A DNA stretch of 64,000 nucleotides from Terriglobia bacterium (GTDB lineage Bacteria > Acidobacteriota > Terriglobia > Versatilivoradales > Versatilivoraceae), in NCBI GenBank assembly GCA_951813285.1, contig OX638355.1, positions 494,501 through 558,500 of the forward strand, given 5' to 3'. The translations under genes were made by a program, and so were the position numbers. Within the stretch, counting starts at the first letter, position 1, and every line of letters begins with the position of its first letter. Positions 49,985 to 59,510 of this stretch are shown one piece after another. Below the pieces are notes generated by a model that was not told where the DNA came from, searched no databases, and worked only from the letters and a program-made list of their open reading frames with translations.

Positions 49985-52900
49985 TTAACTGAGTTTTCGT
50001 GTGGTCGTTTGCCGCAGTGCAGTCAAGACGCGCCGGGTCGCAGCTGGCAGATTACCGCGTACGACGAGTTCGTTTTCGAGGATAACCGGAAGTCTTCCAG
50101 TCGAGCCGGAATCGGCGATAGAGGCGTTCACAGGATGGAGTGGCGTCAAAGGGGCTGAGAGGGCAACGATGACCTGTCGGCCAGCCTTAGTCGTGGCCAG
50201 AATTGGCGCCGTGACCGGCGAGCGGTGCGTTTGGCGAGGAACATCCAGTTCGAATCGCGTCCCATCTACGCTTTGGCGCTCAAGATCATTGCAGAGCAAT
50301 GCGGTCGAGGAAGCTAAGCGGCTTGGGCTGAATTCGGCTAGGTGTCCGTCGATAAGGAAGCGGAGCAGTTGGGCGCCGACATGGCGGTCGAGGATGCGGT
50401 GCTCGAACTTGTTCTTGAAGCTGCGCAGACAGCGGTAGCACGACGCGTCGCAGCATTCTTCGCAATTCATGAGAAGGTCGAGTGCCTGCTGTAATAGCTC
50501 AGCGGGTGATTGGGCGAGTTGAGTCGAGAACCCCGCACCGCCTGGCAGGGTGTCGTACAGGAAGACCTCCGCTTCAAGACCAGTCGTTCCGGCCGGCGTG
50601 AGTGCGGGGCGGAACTCGGCCATTAGTTCGCCCGGTTCGAGTTCGAGAAGTTGGCACGCAGCAGCGGCGAGGGCTTCGCTTACGGTTCGCAATGCGACGA
50701 GTGTGGACGTGTGGCCGGGCATGAGGCTCATCGGCGGATGCACCCGCAAGGAAAAGAGTGCGATATCGGTAATGAAGTCGGTGCCTAGGACGAGGTGCCG
50801 CGTCGGATTGATTCCGTCGCAGTTGCGCTTGTCGTCGTCCTCCGGGAACGGCTTCAGATGCGAGCCATGCAGTTCGTGGGAATGGGCGGCAGTTGCCTCT
50901 ATGCGGCCGCATTTGGTGCAGTAGGTGTATCCATCTTTTTTGGGGCCCGTGTTGGACACCAAAAGGTGTTTTCTTGACGGGAGCACGCGGAGCCGCTCGT
51001 TGATGACGGTCCAGGCATCGGTCTCCTCGGGAGTATCCATCGTCAGCTTGGCTCGGGTGGCGTAGCTAGTCTCCGGAATGTCATCCGGTGAGGTAACCTC
51101 TTCGGTGTCGACCGGGTGCGCGAAACCGGGTGGGCGCAGCCAGTAGCGCCCTGGTCCGAACGTCTGTACCCCGCCGCAGGCCGGGCAGTCCCGGGTCTCG
51201 TGCCGCTGAGCTTCACCCACGGCGTAAGTGTTAGCGAATCCGCAAATGTCGCACTCCATATAGATGCGTTTGGAGTCCCATGCGGCAAACCGATCGTTGG
51301 GGTCGACGGAGTAGATAGCGCTCGAGGTGTAGCACTTACCAGATATCCACACCTGTTTGCCCGGGGCGTACTGAGAGAGTGCGACCGAAAGTCCCTGTTG
51401 GGGTGCGAACCGCATAATCGGCCGGAACCGTGTCGAGCGGTCGGTGTCGAACACATGGAAGGTCGCCACATCGGTCGGGAAGGCGTAGCGCGGCAGTTTG
51501 CCACAGTAGAGAAGGCGGTCGAGAAGCTTGTCGGTATTCACAGCCTGCTGCTGAGGGCTCTCTTCGCCCTCTTCCGGCTGGAATTCACCTTCGGTCGCAT
51601 TGTCGGACTCGTCAGACACGTCGGTTCCGCTCGGCTCGGACCCGATGGCATCGTCGATCGCATCGAGGCAATCATGCGCAAATTCGGTTAGCAGCAAGTT
51701 GCGATCTTGTGGGCTGATCTCCTGTGGAATCCATGACGACAGGCGGCTTCGGAGAGCGTTTTCCTGTTGCGCGAGCCATGCAGCGAAGTCCTCGCGGTTA
51801 AGGACAGATGACGGATCACGGAACTCGGCGACTGTGCCGAGCACGGAGAAGAGATCGTGCTTCTGATCGAGATCTAAACCTGGGATGCGATCCTGGTGAT
51901 AGGACTGCAACAGGAAGGCACGAATGTGCCGCCGAACGATGTCCGGGTTGTCGAGCGTGAGCTTCGGGTCAACGACATCCCCTCGGATCATACCGTCCGG
52001 GTTAGTGAAATAGTGCTCGTCGTGGCTGTCGGCGCTGCCGAAGGCCACGACTGTGGCGACCGCGTTGCCGCGGCGACCAGCCCGGCCGGAGCGTTGCTGG
52101 TAGTTGGCGCGACCCGGCGGCATATTGCGCAGAGCGACACCGGAAAGCGAGCCTATGTCGATGCCGACCTCCATGGTGGTTGTACTCGACAGTACATCGA
52201 CGGCGGTGGACGTGTTGGCACGCTCTCCTAGGGCGATGTCTTGGAACAGCAACTCGTTCTCCTCCGCTTTAGAGAACACGTCCTCGTTCTGGGGGGCATT
52301 CAATTGGGCAGTGTGCTCGGCGGCGACAAGCGCGAGCGGCGGTTTGGGCGGTTCGGTAAGCGCGTTCGTGACGGGGTTTCGGTAGAACCCCTTGCGTGCC
52401 AGGAAGACGGGGTCGCGGTCGGGATCGAGTTCACCGATGTCGCTGCTGCCGCAGTCGAGACAATGCGAGATCGTCGAAACGGGCCTGTGTACTGACTTAC
52501 AACTGGGGCACCGAACCCACTGGCCTTCGAAGGCCAGTGAGAGTTCGTTGCCACGCAGCCGCCTGAAGCCGTTGCCGGTATCCTCGGTGAAGAGTTCCAA
52601 CAGCTTGGGCCACCACTGGCTGTCGAAGGTCTTGCGAGCCACACGGTCGTCAAGGATGGTCTGCATCGCCTTGAACCTGCCCTTCCTCGCGCGAACGCTG
52701 ATACCTTGAGAGCGCGGGCGCTGGCCCCAAACAGGGGGCATTGCACCAAGCCAGAAGCCGTAGCCCTGCCAGCAGCGCAGCCATGCGCGGGCGAGTTCCA
52801 CCTTTACTTCAGGCGTTTCGATGACTCCAGGAATCGACGGAAGTTCACGCAGACGCGGCGTAATGTCCCCACGTTCGGCGAGTGAAGCCAGGGCGAGTGG

Positions 52901-55552
52901 TTCGAAACCGAGAAAGCGATCTTGGACAGTTGTTACGATTTGTTCGAGCAGCGCTTCGGGCGGACGCTCTGATCGGAGTTGCATGCAGAGTCTGGCTAGT
53001 CCGTCGTCGTTGTCGGTTTGTCGGTTGTCGAATGCGTTCCGTACGGTGAGATCTGCGCCAAAGCTCTCCCCGGCTTTCATTTCGGGGCGCAGGCGCACGT
53101 GGAGAGTGTGAGCTGCGAGAAGCACGGCGAGATACAGATCGTTGAGGTTCAGGTTCGGCTGAAGGAAGGGTACAGCCTGAAGTCGCTGATAGCCCCAAGC
53201 TATGAGGGGGCGCAGTGAGTCGCGAACCGAGTACATCTGTAGGTTAGGAGCCAAGCGCGCCGCGACTTGACGCGAGTCAGAGAAGGTCAGGACCTTCCTG
53301 CCTTGCAAAGGCGCGAAAGGGGTAGGCGCAGCGTGAGAAGGGGGCTGGATCTGCAGTTGTCGGGACACCAGAGCCTGAAATGGCTGGTCACCCTTGGTCT
53401 GGTGATCTTGGACATAGGAAGTCCCCCAGCGCGTTTTCTTGCCGCACACCGCACATGGGGCGAACTGGCCAGGGGAGACGAGTAGCGGGTCGCTCCCGTC
53501 GTCTTCCTCGTCAGTCGAGTCGGCCAAGCGTTCGCTCCGAAGATATACCCGGCGCATTCGAGCCCCAAGAGTCGGCGGATTGAGGCGACCAGTCTCGAGG
53601 TCGTAGTCGGCAGGTTCCGCTACCTCGTCCGAGGCCGGCGTTTCAAGCAGGAGATCGAGAGGGGCAAGTGGACCTGTTTCGCCTACGGCTATGCGCAGGC
53701 TCTCCCCCGGTTCAGACCACAGCGCCGAGGGACAGTCGACATCGTCAGTGTACGCCCTGGCGTACGCCGTACCACAGTTGCGGCAGGAAAACAGTTCGAG
53801 AACGCGGGCGCCGCATTGGCAGGATTCGCGTGGCTGGCTGTATAGCGTGCCACAAATGCCATCGTTTTCGGCTTCGTCGAGGTTGCTACATGCGGGGTCC
53901 ATGCAGACCCAGAGGCCAGGTAGGCCGCGGAAGAAGTTGTGGACACGACAGGGAAGGAGTCCGGGGGTCTTGGGGTCCGGGCGCGCGATGCTGCCAAGGG
54001 CCATCAGTGCGTTGATGGCCTTGTCGGCCATCTGCAGACTGGCGTCAGGAAACAGACGTTTCCCTAAATCGGCAACAGGTATGGCCTGCTTCATGGTCAT
54101 GTTGATCAGGCGCCCCATGGGTGGAAAGTCGGCGAGCGCGTGGTAGAGGGCTCGTTCGGGGCAAGGTTCGTCTGTAGTTTGGCGGTGTTTTACGACCGGC
54201 TCGATTACCGAGTGCCGGGCCGAGTCGGTCGGCGCATCGTAGTAACGTTCGAGGTCAATTCCGGCGAAGACGTCTGAATCCTGGATCGAGCCGGGGCCGT
54301 CCTGCGGTCGGAAATCGAGTGATCCGGAGATCGGCAGGAAAGTGGTGGCGGTAAGGCCGGATAGCTGGGCGCCGAACTCTGGAGCGTAGTCGTAGTCGTT
54401 GAAGCTCGCCGTCGCGCAGATGACCCGGAATCGGTCTGCAGGAACGTCGAGGCGGTCGCGCAATCGGCGCAGCAAGAGACTCACCTCAGCCCCTGCCGCA
54501 CCTCTGTAGAGGTGCGCCTCGTCAAGGACGACCAGGAAATCCTCGTCCGGATTATGCTCAAGGAACGTCTTGGTCATGTCGAATATGGAACGCTCGATCG
54601 GACGCATCATCATGTACTCGAGCATCGAGTAGTTGGTGACCAGAAGATCGGGCGGCGCAGACTGGATTTCGTGCCGCGTAAGCAATTCGCTGTCATCGGG
54701 CAACGTAACCCCCCTGACGAATGCACCCGTCTTGGGGTCCCTCCACCTGGTCCCCTTCTCGCCCAGCCAAGCACGAAGTTCCGGTTTCGCCGGCCACTTG
54801 CCGCGCTCCTTCAGGGATCGCTGGAGGCGGCGGGCTTCGGCGTGGCCATCGTCATTTGGATCGTTCGCTACGCGCTCGATGTCAACATAGAACTCGTCAA
54901 ACGCCTTGAACTTGGCGGAATCTTTCTGTGAGGTCCGAACGCCTGCGTAGGGTGTGCGGCTCGTGTATCGGCCGAAGCGGGGGGGACGACCGGCCCAAGT
55001 GTTGAAGAGCGAAACCAGTCTGGGGTCGCCGAATAACCCTCGCAGTCGCCCCAACTGGTCGTTGACCAAAGCGTTCATGGGATACAGGACGATGGCGCGC
55101 ATCGCTGGCTGGCCAGCGAAGGCATTGGGTCTTTCGCTTGCTTCGCGCGCCAGCTTCCCGAGGATTGGAAGTAGGAAGGACTCGGTCTTACCGGAGCCTG
55201 TGCCCGTCATAATGACGAGATTGCGTCGATCGATCAGACTGCCCCGGACTGCTTCGGACTGATGCAGGTACGGAGGGTCGTAGATGAGCCTGGGCAGATC
55301 GCCTTGGGACTGCGAGACGGTGTTGAAGGCTTCCAGTGCAGCGGGGTCGAGTCCGGTCATTTCGGAGAAGGACTCGCCCGTTTCGTATCGAGGCGTGGAC
55401 TCCAGGTAAGGTATCTGATGGATGACGCCTGCGGTGTCTAGCAGGGCTTGGCGTCTATGGATCAACGACTTGGCGCTAATGTGGTAGGTCGCTTCGATGT
55501 AGTCACGTAGCGCTCCTTGCAGTTGCTCTATCGATTGCTGGATGGTTTCCAT
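49985..55552 (-). CDS. druE: Druantia DruE-like DEAH helicase with DUF1998
   Basis: A 1,855-aa helicase; ATG 55552 follows GAGGG and leaves 13 bp to the upstream gene. Walker A TGTGSGKT is at residues 116-123, DEAH at 344-347, motif III-like CATASF near 380, and motif VI QRSGRAGRRG at 1153-1162. Several zinc-ribbon cysteine clusters lie between the helicase halves and after them (CRNCG/CQCG near 580, CAVCG near 700, CPSC/CLDC near 1015-1034). A C-terminal DUF1998 region contains CEECCDASCYRCLRSF. Size, domain order and operon position after a DUF4338 gene match DruE, the helicase common to Druantia systems. No frameshift or missing motif seen. MrfA-like helicases share the domains but are less than half the length. 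Confidence 0.85.
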   Translation of the reverse strand: METIQQSIEQLQGALRDYIEATYHISAKSLIHRRQALLDTAGVIHQIPYLESTPRYETGESFSEMTGLDPAALEAFNTVSQSQGDLPRLIYDPPYLHQSEAVRGSLIDRRNLVIMTGTGSGKTESFLLPILGKLAREASERPNAFAGQPAMRAIVLYPMNALVNDQLGRLRGLFGDPRLVSLFNTWAGRPPRFGRYTSRTPYAGVRTSQKDSAKFKAFDEFYVDIERVANDPNDDGHAEARRLQRSLKERGKWPAKPELRAWLGEKGTRWRDPKTGAFVRGVTLPDDSELLTRHEIQSAPPDLLVTNYSMLEYMMMRPIERSIFDMTKTFLEHNPDEDFLVVLDEAHLYRGAAGAEVSLLLRRLRDRLDVPADRFRVICATASFNDYDYAPEFGAQLSGLTATTFLPISGSLDFRPQDGPGSIQDSDVFAGIDLERYYDAPTDSARHSVIEPVVKHRQTTDEPCPERALYHALADFPPMGRLINMTMKQAIPVADLGKRLFPDASLQMADKAINALMALGSIARPDPKTPGLLPCRVHNFFRGLPGLWVCMDPACSNLDEAENDGICGTLYSQPRESCQCGARVLELFSCRNCGTAYARAYTDDVDCPSALWSEPGESLRIAVGETGPLAPLDLLLETPASDEVAEPADYDLETGRLNPPTLGARMRRVYLRSERLADSTDEEDDGSDPLLVSPGQFAPCAVCGKKTRWGTSYVQDHQTKGDQPFQALVSRQLQIQPPSHAAPTPFAPLQGRKVLTFSDSRQVAARLAPNLQMYSVRDSLRPLIAWGYQRLQAVPFLQPNLNLNDLYLAVLLAAHTLHVRLRPEMKAGESFGADLTVRNAFDNRQTDNDDGLARLCMQLRSERPPEALLEQIVTTVQDRFLGFEPLALASLAERGDITPRLRELPSIPGVIETPEVKVELARAWLRCWQGYGFWLGAMPPVWGQRPRSQGISVRARKGRFKAMQTILDDRVARKTFDSQWWPKLLELFTEDTGNGFRRLRGNELSLAFEGQWVRCPSCKSVHRPVSTISHCLDCGSSDIGELDPDRDPVFLARKGFYRNPVTNALTEPPKPPLALVAAEHTAQLNAPQNEDVFSKAEENELLFQDIALGERANTSTAVDVLSSTTTMEVGIDIGSLSGVALRNMPPGRANYQQRSGRAGRRGNAVATVVAFGSADSHDEHYFTNPDGMIRGDVVDPKLTLDNPDIVRRHIRAFLLQSYHQDRIPGLDLDQKHDLFSVLGTVAEFRDPSSVLNREDFAAWLAQQENALRSRLSSWIPQEISPQDRNLLLTEFAHDCLDAIDDAIGSEPSGTDVSDESDNATEGEFQPEEGEESPQQQAVNTDKLLDRLLYCGKLPRYAFPTDVATFHVFDTDRSTRFRPIMRFAPQQGLSVALSQYAPGKQVWISGKCYTSSAIYSVDPNDRFAAWDSKRIYMECDICGFANTYAVGEAQRHETRDCPACGGVQTFGPGRYWLRPPGFAHPVDTEEVTSPDDIPETSYATRAKLTMDTPEETDAWTVINERLRVLPSRKHLLVSNTGPKKDGYTYCTKCGRIEATAAHSHELHGSHLKPFPEDDDKRNCDGINPTRHLVLGTDFITDIALFSLRVHPPMSLMPGHTSTLVALRTVSEALAAAACQLLELEPGELMAEFRPALTPAGTTGLEAEVFLYDTLPGGAGFSTQLAQSPAELLQQALDLLMNCEECCDASCYRCLRSFKNKFEHRILDRHVGAQLLRFLIDGHLAEFSPSRLASSTALLCNDLERQSVDGTRFELDVPRQTHRSPVTAPILATTKAGRQVIVALSAPLTPLHPVNASIADSGSTGRLPVILENELVVRGNLPAATRRVLTALRQTTTRKLS

Positions 55553-55565
55553 GGGCCGTTGTCCC

Positions 55566-56648
55566 TCAGCGAGAGCGGTCGTCACAGGACAACCACAGGT
55601 TCTGCTGCAAAAACACCTCCTCGGCATCCGCTTCATTGGCCGGGACGACGTACGAGAACAGGCAAGCGTCGCGAGGAACAGACTTGCCTAGATTTATCAG
55701 GCGGCGCTCAGACCATTGTGGCAGCGGAGAAAAGAAGTCGAAGCGAACCCCGCCGCCCTCGATTCGACGCCGGTAGCGTTGTGGAGTGCCGCGACAATGG
55801 TCGATGGCGGTTTGAATGTGCCAGGCCGCATCGCACCCGCGCCAGCGGGTTCGCGCGATCGGGAGGTCGAGAAGATGGACCGGTTCGCCTTCCCTCAGTT
55901 TAACTAGGCACCAGATCGGGGCTCCGAACTCCTGGGGGCGCCGTGCGACGAACATACCGTCTTGGCCTGTGGGATCGGTCCATCGGCCGCTGTAGTATGT
56001 GGCCGTGCGCGCCGAGTCGAGAATCTGGACGTCGGGTATCCCCGTGATTGGGGGTTGGCTGACCAGAAGCCGCTCGTGCCGACTGAGCATGTCGGCGGGG
56101 TCTTCCCTTCGCGGCGCTTTGAGCCACGCACGGTCGGAGATTTGCTGCAGTCCGAGCTTTTTCAGTTGGCGCGCCAGGTCTTCGTTTGGCTGCGGTTCGA
56201 GCACGCGTGTGTAGCCACGTGCGAGGACTCGCCCGAACATCGTCGACGGGAGGAAAGTGTCCTGGTCTGCCACGATCCCCAATAGGAACACGGAGCCGCT
56301 CGGTCGAACAACGAAACTCGGGGGGGCGGCGAACACCCAAGTCTGTCTGACATCCGAGTCTTCGATAACGACATCAGCCAGTTCGAGTAGGTCTCCACTG
56401 ACAATTAGAGCCTCGATAGCGTCGTCGACCGCTTCAGCCAAGGAGTCGTAGCTGGTCGGTAGGCCGTGCATACACTCAAGTAGGGAAGCCCGGAGAGTGG
56501 CACGGGAGCACGGACAGTGGATACCGGCACTGCGCCTCGCAAGGGCCGCAAGCAGGGTATCGTCGAGTGCGACATCCTGATCGCTGGGAATTCCGAGAGT
56601 GTGGCAGCAGCCGTCGAGGACCTCGGTTGCTGTGACGTGAGCGATCAT
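55566..56648 (-). CDS. Druantia operon protein in the DruD position
   Basis: A 360-aa protein between the 953-aa protein and druE. Its start overlaps the upstream stop by 4 bp (ATGA). The N-terminal ~95 residues look like a helical winged-helix-type segment (TLLAALARRSAGIHCPCSRA); the rest is mixed alpha/beta (FLLGIVADQDTFLPSTMFGR, GAPIWCLVKLREGEPVHLLD). No catalytic motif is recognised. By position and size it corresponds to DruD, but I cannot verify homology by eye. It is very probably translated with its neighbours. Confidence 0.65.
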   Translation of the reverse strand: MIAHVTATEVLDGCCHTLGIPSDQDVALDDTLLAALARRSAGIHCPCSRATLRASLLECMHGLPTSYDSLAEAVDDAIEALIVSGDLLELADVVIEDSDVRQTWVFAAPPSFVVRPSGSVFLLGIVADQDTFLPSTMFGRVLARGYTRVLEPQPNEDLARQLKKLGLQQISDRAWLKAPRREDPADMLSRHERLLVSQPPITGIPDVQILDSARTATYYSGRWTDPTGQDGMFVARRPQEFGAPIWCLVKLREGEPVHLLDLPIARTRWRGCDAAWHIQTAIDHCRGTPQRYRRRIEGGGVRFDFFSPLPQWSERRLINLGKSVPRDACLFSYVVPANEADAEEVFLQQNLWLSCDDRSR

Positions 56649-59506
56649 ATCGAGTTGTGTGGCCGTGGGGCAGCGGCTGGCCGGTCGCGATCAACTTCGC
56701 GGAAACGCGACACCAGACGCGCGCCTCGGAGCAGCGCTGGATTGTCTACGAGTTGGCCAACCCGGGCGTCGAGGCTGGGGTCGGCAAGCACGTTGGCCTG
56801 ACGGGCGGCCAAGCGTAGCGCGAATTGACAAAGGTCGCGATCGTGCGATATGCCGTGCCGTCGGGCTTCGGCGGCGAAACGGGCGGCGACTGCGCCATCG
56901 CTTTCGTTGGCGTCGCCTTGTCGATTCAGGCGTCGGCCAAAGTGCGTGCGCTTGTCGACGAGGGTCTTAAGCGCACTAAGAGTGTCTGGAGACAACGGCT
57001 GTTCGCTGAATTCCTCTTCGGCTCTTGCCCAGTTCTTGCCACAGATACTCCTGAAGATTGCGTTGACGATGCAGCGGGTCACCTGACGCCGCCTGATGTC
57101 CACAAGGAAACCCACCTGCCTTGCGCTGGACCAGCGACCAAGTAGCAGGAAGGCCTCCCGTATTGCAGGTAGGCCAGCTGCGACATGGGCGTCGGGCTTG
57201 ACGCCTAGATCCTTTAGCCCTGCCGGTGGCGCACTCACGACCGCAGCGTCGTCAAATGGCGGATGACGGGCTAGGTAGAGCCCGCCGGGCGGTGGAACAG
57301 TGAAGCCTGTCCTCGCAGATTCGGCATCCAAACTACGCCCGATCAGCGGGCGCTTCATACTAAAGAACTGGACGTCGGGAACGGTGTTGTGCTGGCCGCT
57401 ATCGTCGACAAGATGGACGAACGCCTGGCGTCGCCTAGAAGCCAAGGCCCAGCGGAGGGGCGAAGGGTCGTGGTCGAATCTGAGCGTGCAAGTACCAAGC
57501 GAGTCGCCGTTGATTTCCAGTGTACAACTCGCGGCTTCGAGATACTTCCAGGATCGGGCTTCGTTGTCGAGGAAATCGGCGAATGCGCGGCGCCACGCGT
57601 CAGGCGTGATGGGCAACGCCATCGGCCCTCCCACGGGATCGGAAAGGATCTGTCGACCATTTGCGGTGTCCAGTGTCACACAAACGCGCACAGTGAAGGC
57701 GGGGGGACCATTAACAGAGAGGGCCAGTTCGTTGCGCCACAGGACGTCAAGGCTTGCGTCGAACGGATCGGTAGTGACGATCAGACCCGGATGCGAGGCA
57801 ACACCAGGCGTCCAAGGCTCCGGTTCCCGTACGGCGAGTCTTGCGAACCCCTTGGCCGGAGGTATCGTGACCGCGGCGTCTAGCTCGGAACTTCGGCGCG
57901 CCTCTACTGTAAGTGAGTGGAGTCCTGGCGGGAGAGGTGGTAATCGGACAAATGTGGGACCACCCGGGGGATCGATCGCGACGACCTGCTCGAATCCGTC
58001 GTTTAAGCGGAAGGAAAGCGCGTCGAGCGGATGATCCGGGAGGATGCCGAAGCACGGAGACTCGGTGGTCAGCCACTCCGTGCTGCCATCGCCGTCCCAG
58101 CCACGCCCGGGCAAACCGGCCGGCCAGACCCGGATCGTGCGCACTACATCGATTCCTAGTTCGCGGAAGCGCGCAGTGATGTCGGCTGGGACCTGACTTG
58201 GCACGGCGAGGCGCAAGGCATGGATGCCTGAGCACTCCAACGTGCAGGGAGCCGATCCTGGTAGGTCACAGGGCGCACTGCCCGTGGTCACCAAGATGTA
58301 GTCATTGGCTGGCCTGACATTCGAAGAGGCGATGTGGCGTGCGATGCCATCGCTGCCAATGCGGAATACCCAGACCGGGCCCGGCGTCAGTCGGTACTCG
58401 GACTCAAGAAGATGGTCCATGAGAGGGTGTGGCTGTTCGAACTGGATAAGAGGCACATCGGCATCCGGCCAGCGCCTAAGGGCTCCCATACGGTTGCCGG
58501 ATAACATCCACCCGGTCGGTTTCCAGTCGGTGGCACCGTTCAGGCGGCATCGCGTGCGATCAAGAAATACGCGCAGTGCGGTGCTTTCGGCAGCGATCGA
58601 GCGCAGGGATTTCAATTGGAGCAGTACGGACCAATTGCCACCTCCGGAATGACGGAGGAAGAGGTCGGGACGGATCACGAAGCGCAACGCGTCGGGAATA
58701 GCTGGCTCCTCCGGGCGCGCGGGGGCATTCGGAGAGTGGGGGCGGTAGGTTCCGCGGCCGATTCCCCTGAAACGATCCGAGACAACCCGCCTGGTCTCCT
58801 TGAGCCATTCGCGGGAACTGCGTACGCGCTCCAGATCAGTAACGATCCGATTCAGGGTTGGCGGGTGGATCAAGTCATCGTCGTCCACGGACTCTCCCCT
58901 AAGAAGCGCAGCGACGATTTGTCCGGTTAACTCCTCCTGCTCAAGGAAGGCTTGGAAGCGTGTCGAAGCATGGGATGCGTGGACGGCGAGTAGCCGACCA
59001 ATGGACCCGGCGTCGAGAGAGGCTGAGGCGAGACGGAATCGGAGGTCGTAGAGCAGCCTGGCAAACTGGCGTTGGAGATAACGAGGCAGAAGCGCGTGTG
59101 TGATCGGCCAGGCGATGATGCTGAAATGTTCGGCCCAAGGGCCAGAAGGTACTACGCCGTTGAAAGACCGCTGGAATTTCCCGAACCAATGCTTGAGCAT
59201 GGGACGGTCGTGATACTGCCAGTTGGGAGTTTGTTGTTCAAAAGGGGGCCAGTATTCGTCGCCTGTATAATCGTACCCTGCTTCGCTGGCATACACAGCC
59301 CAAATCAGCCAGAAGGGCGCCGAGGCCGCCTTGGCCTTCTGACGTTCGCGAAGTAAGGCTTTGGTGCGTTGAAGTTCCGTGAGGGTCATGCCGTGCTCCA
59401 GAGCGAAGATGGGGAACCCGGAGCGTTTGCGAACGGCAGCAAGCGAGCGAAAATGAGCGAGGAGGTTGTCCTGGAGATCTTTCAGTGTGGCGGCATTGCG
59501 GTCCAT
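56645..59506 (-). CDS. Druantia operon large protein in the DruB/DruC position
   Basis: A 953-aa protein starting 4 bp after the druA stop. Residues ~1-200 contain a conserved-looking block (WLIWAVYASEAGYDYTGDEY, LKHWFGKFQRSFNGVVPSGP, AEHFSIIAWPITHALLPRYL). The middle (~370-700) is beta-rich and Ig-like (GLHSLTVEARRSSELDAAVT, ELALSVNGPPAFTVRVCVTL). The C-terminal ~200 residues are helical (AARFAAEARRHGISHDRDLC). Type I Druantia normally has two proteins, DruB and DruC, here; a single large protein replaces them. No enzymatic motif is visible. Function unknown; essential partnership with druE is inferred from the tight operon. Confidence 0.65.
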   Translation of the reverse strand: MDRNAATLKDLQDNLLAHFRSLAAVRKRSGFPIFALEHGMTLTELQRTKALLRERQKAKAASAPFWLIWAVYASEAGYDYTGDEYWPPFEQQTPNWQYHDRPMLKHWFGKFQRSFNGVVPSGPWAEHFSIIAWPITHALLPRYLQRQFARLLYDLRFRLASASLDAGSIGRLLAVHASHASTRFQAFLEQEELTGQIVAALLRGESVDDDDLIHPPTLNRIVTDLERVRSSREWLKETRRVVSDRFRGIGRGTYRPHSPNAPARPEEPAIPDALRFVIRPDLFLRHSGGGNWSVLLQLKSLRSIAAESTALRVFLDRTRCRLNGATDWKPTGWMLSGNRMGALRRWPDADVPLIQFEQPHPLMDHLLESEYRLTPGPVWVFRIGSDGIARHIASSNVRPANDYILVTTGSAPCDLPGSAPCTLECSGIHALRLAVPSQVPADITARFRELGIDVVRTIRVWPAGLPGRGWDGDGSTEWLTTESPCFGILPDHPLDALSFRLNDGFEQVVAIDPPGGPTFVRLPPLPPGLHSLTVEARRSSELDAAVTIPPAKGFARLAVREPEPWTPGVASHPGLIVTTDPFDASLDVLWRNELALSVNGPPAFTVRVCVTLDTANGRQILSDPVGGPMALPITPDAWRRAFADFLDNEARSWKYLEAASCTLEINGDSLGTCTLRFDHDPSPLRWALASRRRQAFVHLVDDSGQHNTVPDVQFFSMKRPLIGRSLDAESARTGFTVPPPGGLYLARHPPFDDAAVVSAPPAGLKDLGVKPDAHVAAGLPAIREAFLLLGRWSSARQVGFLVDIRRRQVTRCIVNAIFRSICGKNWARAEEEFSEQPLSPDTLSALKTLVDKRTHFGRRLNRQGDANESDGAVAARFAAEARRHGISHDRDLCQFALRLAARQANVLADPSLDARVGQLVDNPALLRGARLVSRFREVDRDRPAAAPRPHNSI

Positions 59507-59510
59507 CGAG

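Noticed and set aside
49985-55552. Helicase considered as DISARM DrmA/DrmB or an MrfA-like repair helicase
   Set aside because: The single very large polypeptide with fused DUF1998 and an adjacent DUF4338 gene fits DruE; no methyltransferase or PLD genes of DISARM are present.
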